Positions 35,350 to 46,178 of a stretch of 64,000 bases of DNA are shown one piece after another; position 1 is the first letter of the stretch; every line of letters begins with the position of its first letter. Both the position numbers and the translations under genes were made by a program. The stretch is from Buxus sempervirens (lineage: Eukaryota > Streptophyta > Magnoliopsida > Buxales > Buxaceae). Location of the stretch: positions 23,107,829 through 23,171,828 of the forward strand of contig OX387187.1 of assembly GCA_947561395.2 (NCBI GenBank). Reading direction: 5' to 3'. The notes under the pieces are model-generated. The model made no database searches, was not told the DNA's origin, and was given only the letters and a program-made list of their open reading frames with translations.

Positions 35350-36866
35350 ATGGTTATAAGTGCTGTTACACATGCAGACTTGTGCCTCTACCCAGATGTT
35401 AACCTACCGGCCAAGTTTAAGTGCCCAGACCTAGACAAATACGATGGCACTAGCTGCCCCATGAGCCATTTGAAGTTGTACTGCGGGGCCCTATGGCAGT
35501 TCGATCGGGATGATAGCATACTGATTCAACTCTTCCAAAGGAGCTTGATTGGAACTGCTTTGAGGTGGTTCGCCACCTTAGACCATGGAAGGATTAGAAG
35601 ATGGAAAGACCTAGCAGATGCCTTCCTGGCCCAGTACAAGTTCAATTTTGAGATCATGCCAAATAGTATGATGTGATGAAGATGAGCAAAAGTAAGGACG
35701 AATCTGTAAGGCAATATGCCAAAAGATGGAGGGAGACTGCCTCTCAGGTTAGGCCACCTATGTTGGAGCCAGAAATGATCTCCACTTTCATCAGCACACT
35801 GGGGTAACCGTTTTACAGTCACTTGGTGGGTCAAACTACTACCAACTTTGCTGCGCTAGTGCAAGTGGCAGACAAAATTGAAGATGGGATCAAGTCTGGG
35901 AAAATAGCTGATTACTCTGCAGTGTTGAACCATGAAGCTTCCACCACTTTCTCTACACAGAAAAAGGAGAATGGTAATTGAAGAAGAAAGAATGAAGAAA
36001 GGAGAGAAGCAGAAGTGAATATGGTGCAACTTCCCAGGGAACTCTTTCAAATCAATGTCCATCCACCTCCTATTAAGCCAACCCATTAAGTTCCTTTGCC
36101 GCCTATCCAAGTTAATGTCCTTTCCGTACAGCCTGTGAAGGAGGAAACAGAAGTAAGGAAGAGAACGGAGTTTTCAAAACTATCTATGAGACCATCTGAA
36201 CTTTTGCCTACCTTACTTCAAAAGGGTTATGTGACTTTGAAGTTGCCAAATCCTCATGCAAGCAAGGGGAAGAATTATGATTCATCTGCAATCTATGATT
36301 ATCATATGAGCACTCCAGGGCATACCACAGATCATTATTTGGCCCTAAAGCATGCAATTCAGGATTTGTTGGATAATAATTCCTTATCATTCAATTCAGT
36401 CACACCCATCCCATCTACCAATAACAATGGGGCAGGTAGCTCAAATGCAGTAGGGGCAATTTTTCCAGGGAAAAAAGGATTTGACCCTTCTCAACTTATT
36501 GCTCCGGTTGGTACCACAATCCGAGTTTACTTTGAAAAAGAAGATGAATGGGGCCATGTGGAGAAAGAGACTCACACAGGGGCAGATTTTAAGCTGAAGT
36601 TGAAAAAAAATGAAATGACAGGTGAAAGGGCAGAGGAGGTGCAAACAATTCCCTTTGAGCAATTTGAGCAAACAAATGGCCTAGCACTGGATGTTGAACA
36701 AGAATTCAGTATGGACGATAATGATTTTCCGAAGGGTATGGAATCACTCTTCATACAAGAAGAAAATGAAGCAGAGGTAATTGAAAAAGGAAAATCTCAA
36801 GAAAAGAAAAAAGAAGAATCAAATGAAAAGATTGAGGCCAGGTTTAAGCTTCCATTGGTTGACTAG
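35350..36866 (+). pseudogene. Ogre/Tat-like gag, degenerate
   Basis: Plus-strand frames show FKCPDLDKYDGTSCPMSHL, LFQRSLIGTALRWF, DAFLAQYKFN, then QYAKRWRETASQVRPPMLE and KIEDGIKSGK, the core of Ty3/gypsy gag as in Ogre/Tat elements. It is broken by a stop and frameshift at 35676 and a TAA near 35804. A longer frame (36096-36866, 256 codons) follows with GHTTDHYLALKHAIQDLLD, the block after gag in that clade, and an acidic tail. No pol is present; solo-LTR-rich element L cuts it at 37678. Confidence 0.8.
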
Positions 36867-37677
36867 GCTGCAATCTAGATTCCATATCAAGGAATGTCAC
36901 TTCTTTCATAGACTGAGCATAACGCCCCAGGGAAGGAGATCATCCCAAATCATGAAATTAGAGGTTTGCCTCACTCAGTAGGAGAAAGATATTTTCTAAA
37001 AAAGAAAGAAAAGTCAGCTTCTGCCTTTAAGAACAGGGGCAGTTTTCAAACTCCTGTGTTCTTTGAAAAGCAACCCCCATAAAAATAATGCACATTTCCT
37101 GAGGATCCTAAAGAGCCTTGTTCTCAAGAAGTGGTTTCAATAAAGGCTCTTCAAAAAAAAAAAGATTTTCCCCTTTAACATTTTTAAGAAAAAAGAAAAA
37201 AGTTTTCTACAAGGTACTTTTTACTTATGAGTTATATCTCCCATTGAATTTCATTAAGTTGAATATGACTTTAACATTGGACTCAATTTTGAGACCAAAA
37301 TCGAAGAAAAAGACATTTTATAAGAAAATTCAAATCCTTTTAAGTGTCGTGAGAAGAATATTCTGCAAAATTATGAAGTGACCAATTTTATGGCCTTTGG
37401 AACCAAAGATGACCCACAGTCTCTAACAGAAAAGATAGAAAAAGATTTGAAGTTTCTTCATTAAAATACAGAAAGGATGGCACCACTTGCTAATTCGTTC
37501 AAAGGGAAGTTGATAATATTGTTTGAAGAAATTTTGGGGCTTTGCACTTGAAAGTATGGGAGAATTTGATCTTTTCGTTGGAAATAGAATTGTGCATCAT
37601 TTGATGGAAAGAATCCAAATTCATAAGATTGATCAAAAGGTGAAGAACTTGTTAATAATAGAGGTTCTATTTGAAGA
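36867..37677 (+). other. Downstream internal region of the Ogre-like element
   Basis: Short broken frames and A-rich runs, with no protease or RT motif. It seems to continue the decayed internal part of the Ogre-like element up to the L insertion. Confidence 0.4.
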
Positions 37678-38135
37678 TGTAGCACCCCGGAACTAGGTCT
37701 ACCCCAGGTAGGGCACTACTGGCTCCCGAGCGCTAATTTAGGGCCCAAAGCATGATGAAAATAATCTAAAGAACTAACCAATACACTTATAATAAAATCC
37801 TAAAATTTTCAGAAAAACGGCTATATAACGCCTATAAATACAAGGCTGAGCTAAGCCCCCAATACCTGATAATCACAAGATAAACATATATATCCATTCC
37901 AAAAACTAAACCATCAAACATACACAGATATAAAATAAAGTTCACTAACTTTCACACCCTCTCTCTCTTTCTTCATTTACAACATATACAATGTACAGTT
38001 TCCACATATATTAACATATACAATTATCCAAAAATTGTTGCCTTCTCAACCTCTAATCAGGACGGTAGTAATCTTCTGGTCGATATTCAGGATAACCCTC
38101 AAACCCGGCCCCACTAGGCATTTCACCCACCGGAT

Positions 38136-38195
38136 CTGAAAACAAAACCGGTAAAACAAAAACTCGCGTGAGATTAATATCTCAATAAGTAGCAT
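38136..38195 (-). other. Hairpin and 3'-splice-like block of L 3' LTR
   Basis: On the minus strand ATGCTACTT (38195-38187) pairs over 9 bases with AAGTAGCAT (40358-40350). Hairpin GAGAT-ATTA-ATCTC (38183-38170) and a T-rich tract ending TTTTCAG follow. Confidence 0.66.
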
Positions 38196-40429
38196 AATGC
38201 AAGTTATAAACAGTTTATGCAATTTTAAATAATAAAATAACATGCTATATATCATACGATCAATTCCATCAAATCATGCAAAGAACAATTCACATATAGC
38301 AACACAATTTCAGAAAGTAAAGTGTTTGTGCAAGATTCATGAATTAGCGTGTCTGTAAATAGGGTTAACCACCCTTAGCTGGTTTTCAACTTCACTACCC
38401 GTTGTCGAAGCCATGCACGGTCATCGCACGAGTGGAGCACCCACGCATGGGCTGGCACACTGCAGCTCATCGATCCCACACGAAGGCCTCACTGATCCCA
38501 TACGGTGGTACGCAATTAGCCCGGGGTATTAACTCAACAAGCCAACACTAACGCACGATCTAGACTGACTATGGATCCACGACCAACTCTACGCGGCCTA
38601 GACTCGTATATAATCATAATAACCAGTTCAATCCTTTACTAACCAAAATCCATAAGAAACCATCTGCCATCACATTCGTTACCAAAGCCACCTTGGCTAA
38701 ACACCTCTTTTATCAACCAAGTCCAAAACATGACATCTACCCAATGCTTCCAAGCATAATAACTTAATCATTATATTTCCACACTAACCCAAACCAAATA
38801 ATTCCATCATTTCTAGGAGTTCAAATCTGAAATATTAGAAAGCATTTGAGATCTAAAAGCTTGCATCACTTCTACACAGAAGCCTTACCAAATTCTACCA
38901 TGTAAAGGAAAGTAAGTTTTTGGAATATATCTAAATTGATCTCATGAATCCTTACCTATAGTAATAACATAGAGGTTACTAGAATGATGTAAGATAACCT
39001 CTAATGATATAAAACTTCCTTTTTGGATGTTTTTATGGGTTTTAGACTCCAAATGGTATTCAGACTCCAATTGTATCAAATTTGCCATATATGCACTAGT
39101 ACTATTACATATCCCATAAATAACTCAATTATAAACTAAATCCTCTGAAATATAGTTAGTTAGCTTCCTAATGCATCCATTTACATCACCTAATAGCAAA
39201 TTTTGAAAAATAACTTTGTTAGAAAAATATGTCCAAACAAAGTAGACTTTTTAGAAAAATCTGTGCAGAAAAGTGCACAAAGAAAATATATTTTGAATGA
39301 CTAAACAATAACCTTATATTAGAAATATATTTTTAAAAGAATCTAGACTCAACACCCTACAATTGTCATAGAGTCTATCTTACCTAAATCTGTCATTTGA
39401 TAACTCCAAAAATTCACTTTTGTAGAGATTTTGGGTGTAGTCCAAAAATACCATAATCCCTACTTAATACATCCAACTTATATCCATCTACCTCAACCCA
39501 AAACTAACACTTTAGTAACATAGGTTACTCTTAAACTTATCATTCCCACAGCTTTTCTAAAGATCAGACTTAGGATAATCATTTCCAAGTCCATAACAAA
39601 CCTTCAAACACCCAAATTTAGATAGAACCTCTATAAAATGCCCAATTGTATTCCCTTTGCATGATTGAATTCTCTGATTTATATAACCACAAGGATACTT
39701 CATATACAGCAGCATAGGAGCACTAAAATCAGATTTCCTAACCATTCCTAACCACACTTTAATCACCCTAAATCTCAAATAATAATAATACTATTCTTTA
39801 TTTATGGAACAACTAAATATTTCCAGCAATAAAAACCATAATCTGAAAAGTAGAAATCTGAACCTAAACTAAAATCAGATCCTAATTTTAAGCTCTCATG
39901 CCAAATAAAAACCTAAAATCAGAACCTAGCTTAGAGTTCTCATCACAATTAATAAACAATAGAAGAGTCCAACAAAAATTTCCAGCAACAGAAATCCATC
40001 ACTAGGAATCTAACCATCACAAATTAAGGTTTTCAACTAGTCTATCGATCACCCCAATAATGGCTGATGAACAAAATTGCAACCCAACAGAATAATCTGA
40101 TTCAATCCATTTCAATCAATTTGTTTCAATCACTTTCATACAACCCTAACTAACTCATGGAGAAAACGGCAACTCCTAGCCCCAGGTGTTGTTGTAATTT
40201 GGTGAAGTCAAAAGAACCCCATGTAGACAGTCGCATGACTGCTCTGTTGGGCGTTTTATTACAACAGCAAAGGAACATAACGAGAACTAAAAGAAGTCAA
40301 CAGCAACCAATCGAAAACAACCACGATCGATTAAACAGCGGAAAAATTGATGCTACTTGCCAGATTTTGCAATCCACACACCCAATTTAGAACCAGTTGC
40401 CCAAAACAGAACCCCTTTTCTTCTTCCCT

Positions 40430-40720
40430 CTTTGTTTTTTGCATTTCCCCCCCCCCCCCCCTGTTTGATTAGCCCTCAACGAACAACCCCCTTGCTTCCC
40501 TTCTTCTTTTCTTCTTCTTCTTCTTCTCTTCTTCTCTTCCCCACGTTTTCTTCTCCTCTTCTCTTCCTCTCTTTTCTCCTCCTTCTCCTCCACTCGATTT
40601 CCCCCTTTGTGCGTTTTCTCTTGAACGACCAAAATGGACAAACACTCTTCCTCTTCTTCTTCTCCTCCGTCCCCCTTCTCTACGATTTCCCCTTGCTTTG
40701 TTTTCGTTTTCTTCTTCTAA
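40430..40720. repeat. CT-rich tract with poly(C) in L LTR
   Basis: Runs of CTT/CTC and 15 consecutive C (40447-40461) give a GA-rich RNA on the minus strand. The long ORFs on both strands here (40357-40842, 40387-40641, 40469-40750) come from this low complexity and are not genes. Confidence 0.85.
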
Positions 40721-40955
40721 CCCTAATGACCCAAACACATAAACCCCCAAATGAAAAAACGAAATTTGCTTTTGTTTTTTTTTTTTTTTCTAAACCATTG
40801 AACCAGTTCATTAACTTGAACCAAACACCATTAAACCACTAAGCTAACCAACCCAGTCAAACCAACTGGTTTAATTGAATTTTTATTCCTCTAATTGTTC
40901 TTATTTAATAAATTTTAATTGAAACTAAAATTTTCTAAAATTCCAGGGTTTTACA

Positions 40956-40970
40956 TCCTACCCTCCAACA
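40956..40970 (-). other. Polypurine tract of element L
   Basis: On the minus strand TGTTGGAGGGTAGGA directly precedes the LTR start TGTAAAACCC. This is the expected place for priming plus-strand DNA synthesis. Confidence 0.8.
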
Positions 40971-41439
40971 AAAGAATTTCGTCCTCAAAATTCACATCAC
41001 ACTATTCAAGAAATCTGCAAAAATAACTTAAAGAAAGTATTATAACTTTATTGTTCTCCTTCCCCACACATAGACCCGTCCGCCCAGGTGAAGGTTGAGA
41101 AAAAAATCAAGAAATTTTATCTTAGTTTAATTCATACAACAATTATACAACACATTTATAGTTTAAGCTCATTATATCAATATCAATACCCCATTTGTAT
41201 AAAGTTAAATATTTAGGTAATTGCCCAACATTGGCCGATGCTCTGCAGTACCCAAATACCACTAAATACAATTAGCTCATCATCCACCAACAAGCAATAT
41301 AAAATACAATAAACATGCAGTGTAATTGAACAAGAAAATTTTTCTTCATTATGCATATCAATATTACTTATTAAACACTTCTCTGAATTTATCACATCAA
41401 ATCTATCATCATGATTTAAATTATAGCAACTAATGTCTA

Positions 41440-42409
41440 TATTACCTCAGGGCTATCTGAAGAGTTCTGGGTATCTCCTCATCATCTCCTCCTTTCTTTC
41501 CCAAGTGTTAGCTCAAGATGGCCAGATCACCTCTACTAAAGGAATTGTTTTATTCAGTAACACCTGATCTTTCCGACCCACAATTTGAACAGTTCGTGGG
41601 ACATCTGGTGAATCCTTTGGTATGCAACTAGGTATCAGGAAAGGGTCACCACATAAAAAGCTCTGTGTAGGATGTCCCGGGATATTAAGGATCACGAGTT
41701 GTTGATAACAATCTAGAACAACATGGTATTTGACCATCAAATCCATCCCTAAGATCACCTTAATTTTGTTATACATCGGGACTTCCATTAAATCTACTGT
41801 CATTTGTATATCTCCCTTCTGAACATTGCAGTCGTGAAATGTCCTTCGAACTGCCTCCAACACTCCTCCAATCGTATTTAGACGTTCCATACTCTCAGTA
41901 ATCTTTGAATAAGAATGTATGGTACTTAAGAATTCAGGATCGGCAAGAGATGATTGGGCTCCTGTGTCAAAGAGACAAACTATTGCGCTGCCCCCAATCA
42001 GTAATGTGCATCCTATGACTCCATATACTAATCGTGCCTCAGATGATCCCTCCTGAGTTGGATTGGAATCTTCCTCAGGTGAAATCTCCTCACTAGGGTC
42101 CTCTTCCATTGATGTGATCTCAATTAGTTCTATTTCTTTTGGTTCTTCGCTACTCGAAGCTTGAGGTTCACTGAGATCTTTTTCCTCACTCAAGTGCTCA
42201 CTAGGATCCTCTTCACTCCAGTGTTCACTGGGATCCTCTTCACTCATATGTTCACTGGGATCCTCTTCACTCATATATTCACTGGGATCCTCTTCACTCA
42301 TATGTGGTTCTTTAGAGGAATCTCCCTTTTTATCTACTATGCTGGTCTTTAACTGCATAACAATACAATAAAATGCATTGCTACACAACTCCATGTAGTC
42401 TAAAGCCAA
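41440..42409 (-). CDS. Protease-like ORF joined to an integrase C-terminal-like tail
   Basis: A 298-codon frame (42409-41513) starts with a linker holding four to five units of an acidic 9-residue repeat (EDPSEHMSE). It goes on to a retropepsin-like domain with CLFDTGAQSS (active-site type D-T/S-G) and VILGMDLMVKYHVVLDC, the end of the plant Ty3/gypsy protease. Soon after, RKDQVLLNKTIPLVEVIW appears, which resembles the integrase-tail/chromodomain region that normally lies about a thousand residues later. After the stop, broken frames continue with TWERKEEMM and YPEL. The simplest reading is an internal deletion of RT, RNase H and integrase core that kept the frame. Confidence 0.75.
42180..42310. 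repeat. 27-bp coding tandem repeat
   Basis: CACTGGGATCCTCTTCACTC units encode the minus-strand acidic repeat EDPSEHMSE. The unit length is a multiple of three, so copy changes keep the frame. Confidence 0.88.
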
Positions 42410-42759
42410 TTAAATAATATGACACAACAACTAGCGTAGTTATGCTTAGCATGGTCAGCTATAATCCTAGAGGATCTGGTTTCACTCACTCTGGTCTCAA
42501 CAAGGCACTTTTGTTAAGATTCGGGCACTACAATAATTCACATAATATAATTGACATAATGCACCCAAACAATATCATAAATAAACTAAAGAAAGATCAC
42601 AAATTTTAGACAACAGATAAAGAGTATCCGATAACAGAAATAATACTCTCAGATTGTATTAGGTAAGAGTTCAACCTTAATTTCAGTCTTTCTTGAAGGT
42701 GAAAAACTTGGTAGCTCAATTAAAATATAACAGGTAGCCACTTATAAGGGTAAAGTACC

Positions 42760-44127
42760 TCCATCAGGTGTTGGAGCATCTAACTTAGGTTCCTGCTCCT
42801 CGTGGACAGTGATAGCAAAGGCTCTACCCTGTGGTTGTGGTCGTGGAGCTGCAGGCTGTGGCCTCTGCTCAATTCTCTGTGGTGCCCTTATGCCTAACGG
42901 CCTATCTTGCTGCCTCGGACCTACTGGTACTCTCTAATTCTGCCATTGTCTCTGGAAACGAGGAGGCACTACAGTCAGAGGTGGTGCTGCGATAGGCTGC
43001 ACTGGTCTAGTCTGTAACCTCTGGTAAGTAGCAGGATGCAGGCACTCTGCCATGCGGTGTCCATGCTGTCCACATCGATAACAGGCCCCTGGTGGAGCAA
43101 AACATGGACTAGGGATGTGGAACTGTCAGCATCTAGGACAGCCACCTTCAACGGGCCTACCACTCTGCCCTTCGGAAGACCTTGCTCCCATTGAATACCT
43201 CCTCTGATCTGGGTATCCTATTCTCTACCTCTTATCTCCAGAGTACCATTGTTCACTAGTCGGTCGAGGTGGCATTCTCCTCCCTGCCATCTCTCCCATC
43301 CTCTAAGTGGTAGATCTCTCTGCCATTGATGCTCTGCGAACAGTCTCACGAAAACTACTACTTAGAAACATCTCCACTCGGTTCTTAATGTCGGGCCTCA
43401 GACCTCTCTCAAAATGTCTAGTCTTCTTGGCCTCTATGTCTACCAAGTGTGGAGCAAACCGAGACAATTCTGAGAATCTCTCTTCATACTGAGCTATACT
43501 CGAGCTTCCCTGAGAAATGGTTAGAAACTCAGACTCCTTTTGGATTCTCACCTCCTCCGGAAAATAGCGAAGGTAAAAGTGGTCCTTGAATCCCTTCCAA
43601 GTCAAAGGAATCCCTGCTTTAGTTACTTCTCTCTGTATAGACCTCCACCAATGCTCTGCCTCCCCCTCAAGCATATAACTTGCTAATCTAACCTTACAAT
43701 CTTCTCTGTATTCAGTTGCCTCGAAGATTTTCTTGATGTGCATAAGCCATCTTTCCACTTCCATGGGGTCAGCGTAACCATGAAAGGAAGGTGGGGACAT
43801 CTTCCTAAACTCCCTCATCGCATTCGGTGCATGACCCTCTCCTTCTTGCCCTTGTTCCCTATGATTTCTGGGCTGGTTCATGTACTGCCCATGCTATTGA
43901 TTCACAGCAGCTTGCTGTTGAAATAGGGCTGAGACTTGTCCAAAAGCCCTCCATACAACATCCATCTGAACTGCAGGGGCTGGGGCATCAGGTGGAGCAT
44001 CCATCGGGACATTAACATTAACTGGTGCTCCAGCTGGCACTTCCACCGGATTCTCAAATGGCTCAAAAGCAGGCACATACTCTACTGTTGCAGCTCTATG
44101 AGGTCTACCTCGCCTTGCCATATTCAA
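42760..44127 (-). pseudogene. Ty3/gypsy gag of element L, with nonsense codons
   Basis: The frame from 44127 runs to an amber stop at 43894-43896, then stays open in the same frame to 43303. The main part has FRKMSPPSFHGYADPMEVER, AEHWWRS, FKDHFYLRYFPEEVR, IAQYEERFSELSRFAPHLV and ERGLRPDIKNRV, the plant chromovirus gag core. Downstream, after more stops, lies a zinc knuckle CYRCGQHGHRMAEC (43083-43042; C-X2-C-X4-H-X4-C). Without stops it would be a nearly standard-length gag; with them it is inactive unless read through. Confidence 0.88.
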
Positions 44128-44260
44128 CTACAATACAAAGAAACTCAATTAAGCACAAGAACTCTCATCCTAATCACAATCACTTAGAGGGGTTTATCTA
44201 GTGTGCACTCATTCCCATAAACCACCCTAAGGATTCTAATTCCTAAGTTTGATCAATTTT

Positions 44261-44272
44261 GCTCTGATACCA
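44261..44272 (-). other. Primer binding site (tRNA-iMet) of L
   Basis: On the minus strand TGGTATCAGAGC lies 4 bases after the 5' LTR end (TGCTACA). It is the standard complement of the 3' end of plant initiator-methionine tRNA. Confidence 0.93.
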
Positions 44273-44276
44273 TTTT

Positions 44277-45299
44277 TGTAGCACCCCGGAACCAGGTCTA
44301 CCCCAGGTAGGGAACTACTGGCTCCCAAGCGCTAATTTAGGGCCCAAAGCGTGATGAAAATAATCTAAAGAACTAACCAATACACTTATAATAAAATCCT
44401 AAAATTTTCAGAAAAATGGCTATATAATACCTGTAAATACAAGGCTGGGCTAAGCCCCCAATACCTGATAATCACAAGATAAACATATACATCCATTCCA
44501 AAAACTAAACCATCAAACATACACAGATCTAAAATAAAGTTCACTAAGTTTCACACCCTATCTCTCTTTCTCTCTTCATTTACAACATATACAATGTACA
44601 GTTTCCAAAAATATTAACATATACAATTATCCAAAAATTTTTGCCTTCTCAACCTCTAATAAGGACGATAGTAATCTTTCGGCCGATATTCAGGATAACC
44701 CTCAAACTTGGCCCCACTACGCGTTTCACCCGCTGGATCTGAAAACAAAACCGGTAAAACAAAAAACTCGCGTGAGACTAATGTCTTAGTAAGTATCATA
44801 ATGCAAGTTATAAACAGTTTATGCAATTTTAAATAATAAAATAACATGCTACATATCATACGATCAATTCCATCAAATCATGCGAAGAATAATTCACATA
44901 TAGCAACACAATTTCAGAAAGTAAATTGTTTGTGCAAGATTCATGAATTAGAATGCCTGTAAATCGGGTTAACCACCCTTAGTTGGTTTGCCACCTCACT
45001 ACCCATCGTCGAAGCCACGCACGGTCATTGCACGAGTGGAGCACCCACGCATGGGCTGGCACACTGTAGCTCATCAATCCCACACGAAGGCCTCACCGAT
45101 CCCACACGGTGGTACGCAATTAGCCCGGGGTATTAACTCGACAAGCCAACACTAACGCACGATCTAGACTAACTGTGGATCCACGACCAACTCTATGCAG
45201 CCTAGACTCGTATAAAATCGTAATAACCAGTCCAATCCTTTACTAACAAAAACCCATAAGAAACCATCCGCCATCATATTCGTTACCAAAGCCACCTTG
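44277..45299 (-). repeat. 5' LTR of element L, truncated by CACTA
   Basis: It aligns with 37678-38697 of the 3' LTR and stops at CCACCTTG, where the CACTA end TACTACAAAAA begins. The 3' LTR continues GGCTAAACACC at this point. The remainder should lie beyond the CACTA element, outside the window. Confidence 0.9.
44739..44796 (-). other. Hairpin and 3'-splice-like block of L 5' LTR
   Basis: The hairpin on the minus strand is AAGAC-ATTA-GTCTC, against GAGAT-ATTA-ATCTC in the 3' LTR. The inner pair changed from T-A to C-G on both sides, although the outermost pair is now A-C. The 5' partner motif is cut off by the CACTA insertion. Confidence 0.6.
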
Positions 45300-45720
45300 T
45301 ACTACAAAAAAAATCTACTTTTACCGACGGTAGAATACCACCGGTAAAAGTCACATTACCGTCGTTAAAGCCTTAAGCAGCGATAAAGCCTCCCGCCGCT
45401 TAATACTAAGCCGCTAAACTAATCCGCGACGACCACAACGACGGTAGGAAGATTACCGCCGGCATTTTGGAGAAATAGCCAACGCGGATTTCGCGGCGAT
45501 AATTACTGTCGTTAAAAGTAGTTTTGCCAGTGGTTTCTACCGCCGCTTAATAAGAAACTTTTAACGGCGGAATTAGGTACTGCCGCTAAAATCCTCATGT
45601 GCTTCCATTTGCCTATGAGCGGCGGTTACCGCCGCTAATACTTTGTATAGTTACTACGTTTCATGTCTTCAGCGGCGGTAATTACCGCCGCCTAAAACTT
45701 TTGGGCCTTTAGTGGCAGCT
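45300..45720. repeat. CACTA terminal and subterminal repeats, left end
   Basis: At least ten direct and inverted copies of a GCGGCGGTAA-type word occur, for example AGCGGCGGTTACCGCCGCTAA near 45620 and GCGGCGGTAATTACCGCCGC near 45673. In En/Spm-type elements such subterminal arrays bind the accessory transposase. Confidence 0.85.
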
Positions 45721-46178
45721 GCTATCACCACTAAAGGCCTTTACCTGCATATACAAAAATTATAATTAGTGCCATGAAAATCCTGTAAAATACCACATTT
45801 CGTGGCAAATTTTATAACAAATAGAACAAAAGAATTACAAAAAAGAAAGTGAATTAAAAGAGATTCTAATAAAATTAAAGTACTCCAAACATTCATGTCA
45901 TATAAATTAAACTAAATAACAGTAAATTGATGGTTTCCATTAACAAATGATATTGCAACTCGTATCAATTTAATAGCCCTGCATGGAAATAGCAATGAAT
46001 CATGCGTCAGTAAAATTATAAGTAGACAATAAAAATTTAGCCAATATATATATATATATATAACCGAAGCTATCTTGTGTTACTCACCTCAAATAATAAG
46101 AGTGTCTAGCTAAAATCCTGAGGAGGACTATCATTTGCAAAAGTTTCGCCAGGAGGCTATAAATTGTAACAAAGATCA

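Larger units (their letters stand above)
37678..40955 (-). repeat. 3' LTR of element L
   Basis: It runs from TGTAGCACCCCGG to CAGGGTTTTACA, 3278 bp. It has the hairpin block at 38136-38195, GGATCCA anchor (38574), a module with CACGCATGGGCTGGCACAC words, a GC-type motif CTG/GCAAGTAGCAT (40360), and a very CT-rich stretch with a run of 15 C at 40447-40461. Confidence 0.92.
37678..45299 (-). mobile_element. Ty3/gypsy chromovirus-type LTR retrotransposon L, pol-deleted
   Basis: Two LTRs, 37678-40955 and 44277-45299 (the latter cut by a CACTA element), face the same way and are about 95% identical by eye over the shared 1.0 kb. A PBS for initiator-Met tRNA adjoins the right LTR and a polypurine tract adjoins the left, so transcription runs on the minus strand. 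Internal sequence (3.3 kb) carries gag, a zinc knuckle and a retropepsin-like region joined to a short integrase-tail-like stretch. RT, RNase H and the integrase core are missing. It inserted in the Ogre-like region; a TSD cannot be checked because the right LTR end is displaced. Confidence 0.9.

Noticed and set aside
40357..40842. Long ORFs on both strands (161, 84 and 93 codons)
   Set aside because: They are created by the CT-rich low-complexity tract and poly(C) in the L LTR.
44261..44272. Part of a tRNA gene
   Set aside because: Only 12 bases match the tRNA-iMet 3' end and they adjoin an LTR, so this is a primer binding site.
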